Source: Lachnospiraceae bacterium (GTDB lineage: Bacteria; Bacillota; Clostridia; Lachnospirales; Lachnospiraceae). From it: 19,969 nt of DNA. The position numbers were made by a program, and so were the translations under genes. Within the stretch, counting starts at the first letter, position 1; the number at the start of each line of letters is the position of its first letter. The stretch is from the NCBI GenBank assembly GCA_024691065.1, contig JAILOA010000084.1, positions 1-19,969 on the forward strand, written 5' to 3'. Shown here piece after piece: positions 7,141-13,748 of this stretch. The notes below the pieces were generated by a model, which was not told where the DNA came from, did no database searches, and saw nothing but the letters and a program-made list of their open reading frames with translations.

Positions 7141-7794
7141 ATGTTTGAAGAATTTATAATCAGAGACAGATTATTCAAGGAAGAAAATATGTTTAACAGG
7201 GTTTTAAAGTTTTCGGAAAACGAAAATCTTGAACAAACCAAAAAGGCGCTATATTTTATGCGTGATTCTCATAACGGACAATTTAGAAAAAGAAGTAAAT
7301 ATACTAAAACCAGAATCCAATACATCAGTCATCCGCTTATGATGGCTTGTCATGCTCATGCATTGGGAATTAATGAAGATAATATATTGGCATCGATTTT
7401 ACTGCATGATGTTTGCGAAGATACTCATGTAACGGTGGAGGAGCTCCCGTTTTGCGATGAGGTTAAGGAAATAGTGGGGCTGCTTACATTTGAGTACAGG
7501 GAAGGACTTACAAAGAAGGAATGTCAGGATATTTATTATAAAAACATTAAAAAGAACAAGAAAGCCTGCCTGGTAAAGGTTCTCGACCGATGTAATAATG
7601 TTTCGACTATGGCATCAAGCTTCGAAGATAAGAAGATGCAGGAATATATACTTGAAACAGAAGAATACATATTTCCGCTTATAGACGAGTTAAAATTCAA
7701 TTATGAAGAATATTACGATACTGTTTTTATTGTGAAATATCATATTTTAAGCGTGATTGAGAGTATTAAATGTATATTGGCATCAAAAAATTAA
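7141..7794 (+). CDS. SpoT/MESH1-like HD-domain phosphohydrolase
   Basis: A 217-residue soluble protein whose middle is the hydrolase half of RelA/SpoT proteins. It shows RDSHNGQFRKRSK (residues 41-53), YISHP with metal-ligand candidate His64, LLHDVCEDT with His89-Asp90 and Glu93-Asp94, and KVLDRCNNVSTM (Asp148), which parallels KLADRxxNxxT of SpoT. All residues expected for a metal-dependent (p)ppGpp 3'-pyrophosphohydrolase site appear present. No synthetase, TGS or ACT domain follows, so it would be a small stand-alone alarmone hydrolase if it acts on (p)ppGpp; other nucleotide substrates are possible. The start is fixed by GGGAGG seven bases upstream. It follows the 36-nt array and has no obvious promoter of its own, so it may be co-transcribed with the spermidine-synthase-like gene. 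Confidence 0.82.
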   Translation: MFEEFIIRDRLFKEENMFNRVLKFSENENLEQTKKALYFMRDSHNGQFRKRSKYTKTRIQYISHPLMMACHAHALGINEDNILASILLHDVCEDTHVTVEELPFCDEVKEIVGLLTFEYREGLTKKECQDIYYKNIKKNKKACLVKVLDRCNNVSTMASSFEDKKMQEYILETEEYIFPLIDELKFNYEEYYDTVFIVKYHILSVIESIKCILASKN

Positions 7795-7930
7795 TATGAA
7801 AACATCTTTAATTTTTAATAATACTTAAAGAAAAATTAATCTAATTTTCATCCATTTATCAAAAAGTTGTGGTATATTATCGCAGAAGCGTAAGCGAAGC
7901 AGGAATAATTTTTTATGCTTCCGAATACGT

Positions 7931-7997
7931 AAACTGAAGTTTGTCTGTTACGGTAAATATTTACTGAATTGTATGATGCATAAGACAAAAACAGACA
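7931..7997. promoter_or_regulatory. Nested palindromes in the leader of the DUF1002 gene
   Basis: Within the 230-bp gap are three symmetric elements: AAACTgaAGTTT (7931-7942), the perfect 12-bp palindrome GTAAATATTTAC (7953-7964), and an 8-bp inverted repeat TGTCTGTT/AACAGACA (7942-7949/7990-7997) enclosing the second. Further upstream GAAGCA (7896-7901) can pair with TGCTTC (7916-7921). They may be operator sites or leader hairpins. A TATATT-like -10 lies at 7873-7878 without a convincing -35. Confidence 0.35.
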
Positions 7998-8024
7998 TAT
8001 ACTTAATATGAGAGGAAGATTATT

Positions 8025-9224
8025 ATGGTTAAAAACAGAATTAAAATTTTGAGTTTGATTCTTGCAGGTACTTTTTTTACCGGAAATGTATTTTCCGGCG
8101 CTGCATTTGAAAATGTTACCAAGGTTGCAACTGCGGTGGAAACAGATGATGAGGATTTGAACAGTGACAGTTCCGAGATAGTGGATCCGGATCTTAATTC
8201 GAATAATTCATCAAATGCAACATATACCGACGATACGACAGATTCAACTGCGGCGACAGAGGCACCAACACCGACACCGACCGATACATTTGTAAATAAT
8301 TCAAACGGAGTTTCAATTGATGATGAAGAGGAAAACAGTACTATTGTAACTCCGGGTGATGCGGATACAACAACTACAGAGGAGCCGGTGGTAGATACTT
8401 CATTTACACCTTATATTTCATTCGGTGACAGCCTGAATGCTTCCGAGAAGGCTACTGTTATGAAGCTTCTCGGGGTGACTGATGCGGATCTTAGTTCGTA
8501 CAAAGTTATTTATGTCAGCAATAAAGAGGAATATGAATATCTCGGAAATTATATTTCAAAGGCGCAGATCGGTTCGAGGGCACTTTCATCCGTTAAGGTT
8601 GTTAAAACCGAGGACGGAGAGGGTATAAAGGTTACAACCTACAATATCAATTATTGTTCTGCTGCAATGTATCAAAATGCTTTGATCACGGCAGGTATTG
8701 AGGATGCTAGTGTTACGGTTGCGGGTCCGTTTTCGTTGTCTGGAACGGCTGCACTTGTAGGTGCGATGAAATCCTATTCGGCAATGACAGGTGAAGATAT
8801 CTCCAAAACAACTATGAATACAGCTACAGAAGAGCTTATTACAACCGCGGAAATAGCCGAATCAATCGGTGATACAGCTAAAGCTACGGAGCTTATTGCA
8901 GCTACAAAGCAGAAGCTTTTTGAGGATCAGCTTTCATCCGAAACGGATATCAGGGATGCGCTCGCTGTTTGTTCAGATGCTTTGAAAGTTAATCTTACGG
9001 AAGAGGATCAGAAGAAGATTGTAGATCTTATGATGAAGATTAAGGATGAAAATGTAGATGTCAATGCAATAAAAGAACAGGCTAAGAATATTTATGACAA
9101 GCTTAAGGACTCCGGTATTGATTTTAAGAATATTGATACTACTGAGCTTAAGGAAAAAACAGGCGGTTTTTTTGCAAATATATTTAATGCAATAAAGGAT
9201 TTCTTTACCGGATTATTCGGATAA
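8025..9224 (+). CDS. Secreted DUF1002 (YpuA-like) protein
   Basis: The 399-residue product starts with a signal peptide (KNRIKILSLILAGTFFTGNVFSGAAF). An acidic linker rich in Ser, Thr and Asn follows (about residues 38-125), with an APTPTPTDT segment. The rest matches DUF1002 as I know it from Lachnospiraceae: ISFGDSLNASEKATVMKLLG, EYEYLGNYI, IGSRALSSVKV, GIKVTTYNINYCSAAMYQNAL and AGPFSLSGTAALVGAMKSY. The C-terminal half is helical, rich in Lys and Glu, and ends in an amphipathic stretch GGFFANIFNAIKDFFTGLFG that could touch the membrane. Function is unknown for the family; Bacillus YpuA is the named relative. The start is supported by AGAGGA upstream. The gene stands alone between a regulatory-looking leader and the tRNA unit. 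Confidence 0.85.
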   Translation: MVKNRIKILSLILAGTFFTGNVFSGAAFENVTKVATAVETDDEDLNSDSSEIVDPDLNSNNSSNATYTDDTTDSTAATEAPTPTPTDTFVNNSNGVSIDDEEENSTIVTPGDADTTTTEEPVVDTSFTPYISFGDSLNASEKATVMKLLGVTDADLSSYKVIYVSNKEEYEYLGNYISKAQIGSRALSSVKVVKTEDGEGIKVTTYNINYCSAAMYQNALITAGIEDASVTVAGPFSLSGTAALVGAMKSYSAMTGEDISKTTMNTATEELITTAEIAESIGDTAKATELIAATKQKLFEDQLSSETDIRDALAVCSDALKVNLTEEDQKKIVDLMMKIKDENVDVNAIKEQAKNIYDKLKDSGIDFKNIDTTELKEKTGGFFANIFNAIKDFFTGLFG

Positions 9225-9255
9225 TTTGTTGATCTTAAAGAAATGAAAAAAAGGG

Positions 9256-9284
9256 TTGACAATAGTATTAACTTTGTGTAAAAT
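9256..9284 (+). promoter_or_regulatory. Consensus promoter of tRNA-Trp
   Basis: TTGACA (9256-9261), a 17-nt spacer and TAAAAT (9279-9284), placed about 60 bp before the tRNA gene. A transcript from about 9291 would include a 7-bp hairpin with a TGAA tetraloop (9330-9347) just before the mature 5' end. Confidence 0.85.
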
Positions 9285-9352
9285 ACTATCTGTTGTGTTT
9301 GAGGCGAAAGAGCTTCGGGTGCAGAAAATGTTGATATGAATGTCAACCTTAT

Positions 9353-9423
9353 AGGGGCATAGTTCATCGGTAGAATAAGAGTCTCCAAAACTCCAGAGCT
9401 GGGTTCGATTCCTAGTGCCCCTG
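9353..9423 (+). tRNA. tRNA-Trp (anticodon CCA)
   Basis: The cloverleaf can be drawn completely. The acceptor stem AGGGGCA pairs with TGCCCCT (discriminator G9423), the D-arm is GTTC/GAAT, the anticodon loop CTCCAAA carries CCA, and the T-arm CTGGG/CCTAG closes TTCGATT. The 3' CCA is not encoded. Slight oddities are an A/C mismatch at the top of the anticodon stem and a four-base variable loop. It is a single-gene unit with its own promoter and terminator. Confidence 0.95.
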
Positions 9424-9433
9424 TTATTTTAAG

Positions 9434-9469
9434 ACCTAAATGGCCGGGTAAGGCTGTTTAGGTTTTTTT
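9434..9469 (+). terminator. Rho-independent terminator of tRNA-Trp
   Basis: A 12-pair stem 9434-9445/9452-9463 (ACCTAAATGGCC with GGCTGTTTAGGT, two wobble pairs), six-base loop GGGTAA, then a run of seven T. It closes the tRNA transcript. Confidence 0.92.
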
Positions 9470-9628
9470 GTTATATATATTGTAAATCAATATAAAACAA
9501 CTCGAAGCTTTTATGAAAATTACAATGATTAAAAAAAAGGTTTAATTAAAAAGATTATATTTGGTATAATTTATAATATCTTAGAAATGATAGTTAAAGT
9601 ATAATTTTTAGTATGTAGGAGGATAAAT

Positions 9629-9907
9629 ATGAATTCCAGAAAAAGTATATATGACATAAAATCATTTTATAGTAAGGGTGCCGAGCATAAAGCAGGTTAT
9701 AAAGGTATGAGATATCTCATCAGAAAGAGCGTACAGGACGAGGAAACTTCATTGGAGGTTTGTATTTGGCCGGAGCCTTTTTGTTTTGAGAAGACGGATG
9801 ATTCCAAAAAGGAATTTTCCTATTTTGATTTTACCGAAGAGGGGCTCGATGAGGCTTATGAGTGGATTGTAAGCAAGTGGGAGAGCGACTATTCGGAAAA
9901 GGCATAA
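9629..9907 (+). CDS. Small conserved hypothetical protein
   Basis: A 92-residue soluble, charged protein with a strong AGGAGG ribosome site at good spacing, so it is very probably a real gene. The central YLIRKSVQDEETSLEVCIWPEPFCFEKTDD and the following FTEEGLDEAYEWIVSKWES give an alternating beta then helix pattern. I have seen similar short Clostridia proteins with a WPxPxxF core but can name no function. There is no signal peptide, membrane segment, or clear catalytic motif. A possible -10 TATAAT lies at 9565-9570 with a poor -35. It precedes nth by 136 bp, in which I see no terminator, so the two may be co-transcribed. Confidence 0.75.
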   Translation: MNSRKSIYDIKSFYSKGAEHKAGYKGMRYLIRKSVQDEETSLEVCIWPEPFCFEKTDDSKKEFSYFDFTEEGLDEAYEWIVSKWESDYSEKA

Positions 9908-10043
9908 ATGTTTATGGATACGGTGGTGTATGGAATCAGAAGAGTTATAATTTAGCGGATTACAGGTTGCATTAGTATGGATTTGTAAGTAAGCAGGAGA
10001 GAAACTGTTATCAAAAATGTATAATGCAAACGGGGGTTAAGAT

Positions 10044-10694
10044 ATGAGAAAAGAAGAGCGTATAAAAATCATAATAGAGCGGTTAAATAATGAGTACGGC
10101 GATAAGGTAAGGGTCTATCTTAATCATGAGAATGCCTGGCAGCTTCTGGTTGCGACGATATTAAGTGCCCAGTGCACGGATGACCGCGTAAATATTGTAA
10201 CTAAGGACCTGTTCAGGATATATCCGACCTTGGAGGATTTGGCAAATGCAGATATAAAGGAGCTTGAGAAGGTAATTCATTCTACGGGCTTTTACAGTGC
10301 AAAGGCAAAGAATATCAAGGGTACGGCCGGTATTCTGGTGGAAAAATATAACGGCGAAGTGCCTACTGATATCGAAAGCCTGACTTCGCTTCCGGGTGTT
10401 GGAAGAAAGACAGCAAATGTTGTAAGAGGTAATATTTATAATATTCCTTCAATAGTTGTGGATACCCATGTTAAGAGGGTTTCAAAGCGACTCGGCATTA
10501 CGAAAAATACCGATCCCGTTAAGGTTGAATTTGACCTTATGAAAGCGCTTCCTAAGGAACAATGGATTGCATGGAACATTCAGATAATTGCTCTGGGGAG
10601 AAGCATATGTAAGTCCCAGAGGCCAAAGTGCGAGGAATGCTTTCTTAAGGATGTATGCAAAAAAGTGGATGTTGCAAATAACTCTAAAAAGTAA
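10044..10694 (+). CDS. nth: Endonuclease III (DNA glycosylase/AP lyase)
   Basis: A base-excision repair enzyme that removes oxidised pyrimidines and cleaves the resulting abasic site. All hallmarks are present in 216 residues. The early motif LLVATILSAQCTDDRVN is followed by the helix-hairpin-helix LTSLPGVGRKTANVV with catalytic Lys122, and VVDTHVKRVSKRLG with catalytic Asp140. At the C-terminus is the 4Fe-4S cluster pattern C-x6-C-x2-C-x5-C (CKSQRPKCEECFLKDVC). The start is supported by GGGGG upstream. Length is typical and nothing is missing. A strong terminator follows. Confidence 0.97.
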   Translation: MRKEERIKIIIERLNNEYGDKVRVYLNHENAWQLLVATILSAQCTDDRVNIVTKDLFRIYPTLEDLANADIKELEKVIHSTGFYSAKAKNIKGTAGILVEKYNGEVPTDIESLTSLPGVGRKTANVVRGNIYNIPSIVVDTHVKRVSKRLGITKNTDPVKVEFDLMKALPKEQWIAWNIQIIALGRSICKSQRPKCEECFLKDVCKKVDVANNSKK

Positions 10695-10717
10695 ATTATT
10701 GTGAAAATGCTATGATT

Positions 10718-10762
10718 AAAACCTGATTTATAAGACAAAAGTTTTATAAATCAGGTTTTTTA
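10718..10762. terminator. Terminator after nth (usable in both directions)
   Basis: A perfect stem of 13 pairs (10721-10733 with 10744-10756), extendable by flanking A and T runs, closes a ten-base loop and is followed by T residues on the + strand. The A-run on the left would give a T-run on the other strand as well. Confidence 0.92.
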
Positions 10763-10854
10763 ATATAAGTAAAAGGTTGATAAATAAGGATTTATAGGGG
10801 GATTTTAATAATCCGGTATATATAGTATGAAAAATAGATAAGAAAAAATGAATT

Positions 10855-10869
10855 TGAAAATCATTCTCA
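10855..10869. promoter_or_regulatory. Fur-family operator (7-1-7 box)
   Basis: TGAAAATCATTCTCA matches the Fur/PerR/Zur-type 7-1-7 pattern TGANAATNATTNTCA at every fixed position. It lies six bases upstream of a -35 hexamer, where a bound dimer would block polymerase. The downstream genes concern metals, so metal-dependent repression is the natural reading. Whether the repressor senses iron or zinc cannot be told from this sequence. Confidence 0.75.
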
Positions 10870-10875
10870 ATTTCC

Positions 10876-10904
10876 TTGACAACATTGTTTAATAAGGTTA
10901 TAAT
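10876..10904 (+). promoter_or_regulatory. Perfect-consensus sigma-A promoter
   Basis: TTGACA (10876-10881), a 17-nt spacer, TATAAT (10899-10904). It sits directly after the Fur-type box and 77 bases before the ATG at 10981. A full-consensus promoter paired with a repressor box suggests strong expression on derepression. Confidence 0.88.
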
Positions 10905-10980
10905 CGATTGTGCTCAAACGGGGATTTCTCATATATATCAAGAATTTCTGCGTTTTACAAAAATAAAGGAGGTAAGGGTC

Positions 10981-11280
10981 ATGCTCGATTATAAGAATAA
11001 AATAATGGCATTTGTGTTAATTTCAATTATTGTGATAACGAGCATGGTTTCTGAATTTTTTATTGCGGAAGAATTCGAACATGACTGTTGCGGCGAGGAT
11101 TGTCCGGTATGCTCTGTATTGGAGTGTTGCGATAATATTATTCACCGTCTGTGGGATGGTGGGATTATATTTTTCTTTTGCATTTTTTTGGCATTCGTGG
11201 CAACAGTAAAAATATTGCCTTTTATTTGCAAATTTGAAAGAAAAACACTTGTTTCGGTTAAGGTAAGGCTTGATAATTGA
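10981..11280 (+). CDS. Small Cys-rich two-TM membrane protein of a metal regulon
   Basis: A 99-residue protein. I place the start at ATG 10981, after AAAGGAGG; an upstream in-frame TTG at 10876 would lie on the promoter's -35 hexamer and is rejected. It has a membrane segment (about residues 9-28), then an exposed metal-binding-like loop, EFEHDCCGEDCPVCSVLECC, with His34 and Cys36, 37, 41, 44, 49 and 50. A second membrane segment (about 61-80) and a basic tail ending TLVSVKVRLDN follow. I recall similar Clostridia proteins with HDC-GEDCPIC and a similar C-terminal tail near zinc-uptake genes, but no established function. The Fur-type operator just upstream and the ZnuA-like gene just downstream suggest a role in metal sensing, capture or delivery (inference). 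Confidence 0.8.
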   Translation: MLDYKNKIMAFVLISIIVITSMVSEFFIAEEFEHDCCGEDCPVCSVLECCDNIIHRLWDGGIIFFFCIFLAFVATVKILPFICKFERKTLVSVKVRLDN

Positions 11281-11283
11281 ATT

Positions 11284-11375
11284 GTTTTTTGATAAGAAAT
11301 TTTGATAAAAAAGCTTTGATATTAAATTTTAATATAAAAAAGATGTTTTTATAAGAAATTTTGATATGAAATAAA
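11284..11375. repeat. Degenerate AT-rich repeat, 14-15 nt period
   Basis: Starting right after the stop codon, about six units resembling aattttgataaraaa follow each other. The two best copies of ataagaaattttgata, about 60 nt apart, are near-identical. The period is like that of the 4881-5095 array, though the unit differs. The rest of the gap to 11550 is AT-rich, with no clear promoter or terminator. Confidence 0.5.
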
Positions 11376-11549
11376 GAAGCATTGGTGGAAACCGGGATTA
11401 TATGGATAATATACGGATGTCAGTTACATTTTAATAATTCATATAATTCTGAACTAATATTATGAATACAGGTTTAAGATTTTTAATATACGGAAAGAAA
11501 TCATTTTAATTACGGTCATATGTTATATGGCTTACGGAGGATTAATTCA

Positions 11550-12833
11550 ATGAAAAGATATACAATACTTTTAATGTCAATACTTATTGCGGTGGCGTGT
11601 CTTACTGCATGTTCACAGAATTCGAAATCAGGTGCTTCCGGTGCAAACGGTGCAGGCGGAAGTGATAGTGATAAAATTCAGATTGTAACAACCATTTTCC
11701 CGGAATATGACTGGGTTAATGCTGTTTTAGGAGATAAGGCAGATAATGCAGAGGTTACAATGCTTCTTGATAATGGCGTGGATCTTCACAGTTATCAGCC
11801 GACAGCAGATGATATTATGAAGATTTCAACCTGCGATTTATTTATATATGTTGGCGGTGAATCTGACGGATGGGTCGAGGACGCACTTCGGGAATCTGTA
11901 AACAAGGATATGGTGGTTATCAATCTTCTTGATACACTTGGTGACAGTGTTAAGGAAGAGGAGATTGTTGAAGGTATGGAAGGCCACGATCATGAGCACG
12001 AACATGAGCACGAGGAAGATGCCGAGCATGCAGAGGATGCCGACCACGAAGAAGACGCCGACCATGCAGAGGATGCTGATCACGAAGAAGATGCCGACCA
12101 TTCAGAGGATGCTGATCACGAAGAAGATGCCGAGCATGCAGAGGATGCCGACCACGAAGAAGACGCCGACCATGCAGAGGATGCCGATCACGAAGAAGAT
12201 GCCGAGCATGCAGAGGATGCCGATCACGAAGAAGATGCCGACCATGAGCATGAAGAGGGCGAGGAGCACGAGCATGATCATGAACATGAAGGTCCTGAAT
12301 ATGATGAGCACGTATGGCTTTCACTTAAGAGCAGTGCAATCCTTGTAAATGCAATATCAGACGCTATCCAGGGAATAGATAAGGACAATGCCGATGCATA
12401 TAAGGCAAATACAGAAAGCTACATTAACGAAATCAACGCTCTTGATGCGGAGTATGCTGATGCGGTTGCAAATGCAAATGTTAAGACTCTTCTTTTCGGA
12501 GACCGTTTTCCATTCAGGTATATGACGGATGATTATGACCTTGAATATTTTGCTGCATTTGTAGGATGTTCCGCAGAAACAGAAGCAAGCTTTGAAACCA
12601 TTACATTCCTTGCTGAAAAGGTGGATGAGCTTTCGCTTAAGAGTGTTCTTACAATTGAGACATCTGACCAAAAGATTGCAAATACAATTATAGAGAATAC
12701 CGAATCGAAAGACCAGAAGATTCTTACATTGGATTCACTTCAATCAACTACTTCAGAGGATGTAAAGAACGGTGTTACATATTTATCGGTTATGAAGGAT
12801 AATTTAGAGGTCCTTAAGGAAGCTTTACAATAA
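11550..12833 (+). CDS. Metal (zinc-type) ABC transporter substrate-binding lipoprotein with long His/Asp repeat
   Basis: A ZnuA/AdcA-like lipoprotein that would capture metal outside the membrane. ATG 11550 is chosen because CGGAGG lies just upstream; ATG 11520 is in frame but has no ribosome site. The N-terminus MKRYTILLMSILIAVACLTAC is a lipoprotein signal with lipobox LTAC. Domain 1 contains IQIVTTIFPEYDWVNAVLG and GVDLHSYQPT with ligand candidate His80. A huge acidic His-rich loop (about residues 148-249) follows, then DEHVWLS with His254, GDRFPFRYMTDDY (Asp318) where classical ZnuA has a third His, and FVGCSAETEASFETI. The loop contains six 12-residue repeats. ZnuA proteins do carry His-rich loops, but this one is unusually long and regular. 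No permease or ATPase gene is adjacent, so it must work with a transporter encoded elsewhere or in another role. Confidence 0.9.
   Translation: MKRYTILLMSILIAVACLTACSQNSKSGASGANGAGGSDSDKIQIVTTIFPEYDWVNAVLGDKADNAEVTMLLDNGVDLHSYQPTADDIMKISTCDLFIYVGGESDGWVEDALRESVNKDMVVINLLDTLGDSVKEEEIVEGMEGHDHEHEHEHEEDAEHAEDADHEEDADHAEDADHEEDADHSEDADHEEDAEHAEDADHEEDADHAEDADHEEDAEHAEDADHEEDADHEHEEGEEHEHDHEHEGPEYDEHVWLSLKSSAILVNAISDAIQGIDKDNADAYKANTESYINEINALDAEYADAVANANVKTLLFGDRFPFRYMTDDYDLEYFAAFVGCSAETEASFETITFLAEKVDELSLKSVLTIETSDQKIANTIIENTESKDQKILTLDSLQSTTSEDVKNGVTYLSVMKDNLEVLKEALQ
12030..12245 (+). repeat. 36-nt in-frame tandem repeat in the metal-binding loop
   Basis: Six exact-length units at 12030, 12066, 12102, 12138, 12174 and 12210, each encoding AEDADHEEDADH or a variant with E for D or S for A. 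Unit 1 (12030-12065) and unit 4 (12138-12173) are identical at the nucleotide level, while neighbours differ at silent third positions. This points to duplication of a three-unit, 108-nt block. Both shadow frames stay open because the period is a multiple of three. Confidence 0.95.
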
Positions 12834-12865
12834 AAGACTGCTGTATAAGTAGCTTATGATAAAAT

Positions 12866-12910
12866 GGCACATTAGGGGTGTAAAAATAACCCCTGATGTG
12901 CTATTATATT
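12866..12910 (+). terminator. Probable terminator after the binding-protein gene
   Basis: A long hairpin pairs gcacattaggggt (12867-12879) with acccctgatgtgc (12889-12901), with one T-G wobble pair and a nine-base A-rich loop. The following tract attatatttt is T-rich but broken by A, so termination may be partial. Confidence 0.7.
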
Positions 12911-12940
12911 TTAGGAAATATTTAATGGACTATATATTAT

Positions 12941-12991
12941 AAAGTTCGCTGTGAAAAAATGGGTCAAAGAAAAAAGGCTCAAACGAACTTT
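12941..12991. promoter_or_regulatory. Inverted repeat before the OB-like lipoprotein gene
   Basis: AAAGTTCG (12941-12948) and CGAACTTT (12984-12991) form a perfect 8-bp inverted repeat 35 nt apart, directly after an AT-rich tatatattat stretch. The right arm ends about 14 nt before the GGAGG of the next gene, so it is either an operator pair or a leader stem-loop near the ribosome site. Confidence 0.35.
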
Positions 12992-13016
12992 GAAAATATT
13001 TATGGAGGAAATATAG

Positions 13017-13700
13017 ATGAATTTAAAGAAAATGACCGGTTTATTGTTATGTGGATGTCTTATATTGTCAATTACCGGATGCTCGGGGAGCAGTGGGTCC
13101 GGCGGTCACGCTAATAAGAAAAATAACGTAGAACAGGCTTTGGAGGAAGGGGTTAAGGAAGCTGAAGGTTCTTCAGGTGATGGCAGTGAAGATGAAAATG
13201 CATCGTCGGCCGGAGATACAATCGATGATACTTCAGGCGAAACCATAAATCCCGATGATATAGATTTAAGCGATGGGATGTCGGTTGATGATATGACAGG
13301 TGGTACGGTTGATTCTAATGAGAATTTAGCAACTGAAGATGTAACCGGAGGAACTAAAGGCGTTGATGTTGATTTGACAAAGCTTTCGAGTACTATGGTT
13401 TATTCCGAGGTATTTAATATGGTAAATCAGCCGGATAGTTATATTGGCAAGATTATAAGGATGGAAGGTACATTTGCTCTATATAAGGATGAGGCAACAA
13501 AAAAGACTTATTTTGCCTGTATCATTCAGGATGCAACTGCTTGTTGCCAGCAGGGAATTGAGTTTGAGCTTACAAAGGATTATAAATACCCTGACGATTA
13601 TCCGAAGGAAGGGAAGAATATCAAGGTAGAAGGTACATTTGATGTTTATGAAGAAGACGGAATGCCTTATTGTACACTGAGGAAAGCGAAGCTTCTTTGA
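13017..13700 (+). CDS. Lipoprotein with OB-like C-terminal domain
   Basis: A 227-residue product with a lipoprotein signal (MTGLLLCGCLILSITGC, lipobox ITGC) and a long Gly/Ser/Asp/Glu-rich linker (about residues 25-118). The compact C-terminal domain shows TMVYSEVFNMVNQPDSYIGKIIRMEGTFALY, KKTYFACIIQDATACCQQGIEFEL and GKNIKVEGTFDVYEEDGMPYCTLRKAKLL. The two IGK(x)I-(R/V)-EGTF strands suggest an OB-type barrel. The Cys pair in ATACCQQGIEF is notable for metal or disulfide chemistry. I recall similar unnamed proteins near zinc-uptake genes in Lachnospiraceae, which fits the preceding gene, but function is unassigned. The GGAGG before ATG is strong. A terminator-like hairpin and an inverted repeat separate it from the gene upstream, so it may have its own control. 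Confidence 0.78.
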   Translation: MNLKKMTGLLLCGCLILSITGCSGSSGSGGHANKKNNVEQALEEGVKEAEGSSGDGSEDENASSAGDTIDDTSGETINPDDIDLSDGMSVDDMTGGTVDSNENLATEDVTGGTKGVDVDLTKLSSTMVYSEVFNMVNQPDSYIGKIIRMEGTFALYKDEATKKTYFACIIQDATACCQQGIEFELTKDYKYPDDYPKEGKNIKVEGTFDVYEEDGMPYCTLRKAKLL

Positions 13701-13748
13701 TATTCAAAGGTATTCCTTAGTCCGCTTCGCTATTTGCTTATAATACAG

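Noticed and set aside
10876..10980. N-terminal extension of the Cys-rich protein from a TTG/upstream start
   Set aside because: It would start on the -35 hexamer of a perfect promoter. ATG 10981 has AAAGGAGG at correct spacing.
11520..11549. ATG 11520 as start of the metal-binding lipoprotein
   Set aside because: It has no ribosome site, and a lipoprotein signal begins cleanly at ATG 11550 after CGGAGG.
11929..12348. Long ORFs in other frames and on the minus strand over the His/Asp repeat
   Set aside because: The 36-nt in-frame period keeps all these frames open. None has a ribosome site, and the + frame encodes a recognisable metal-binding lipoprotein.
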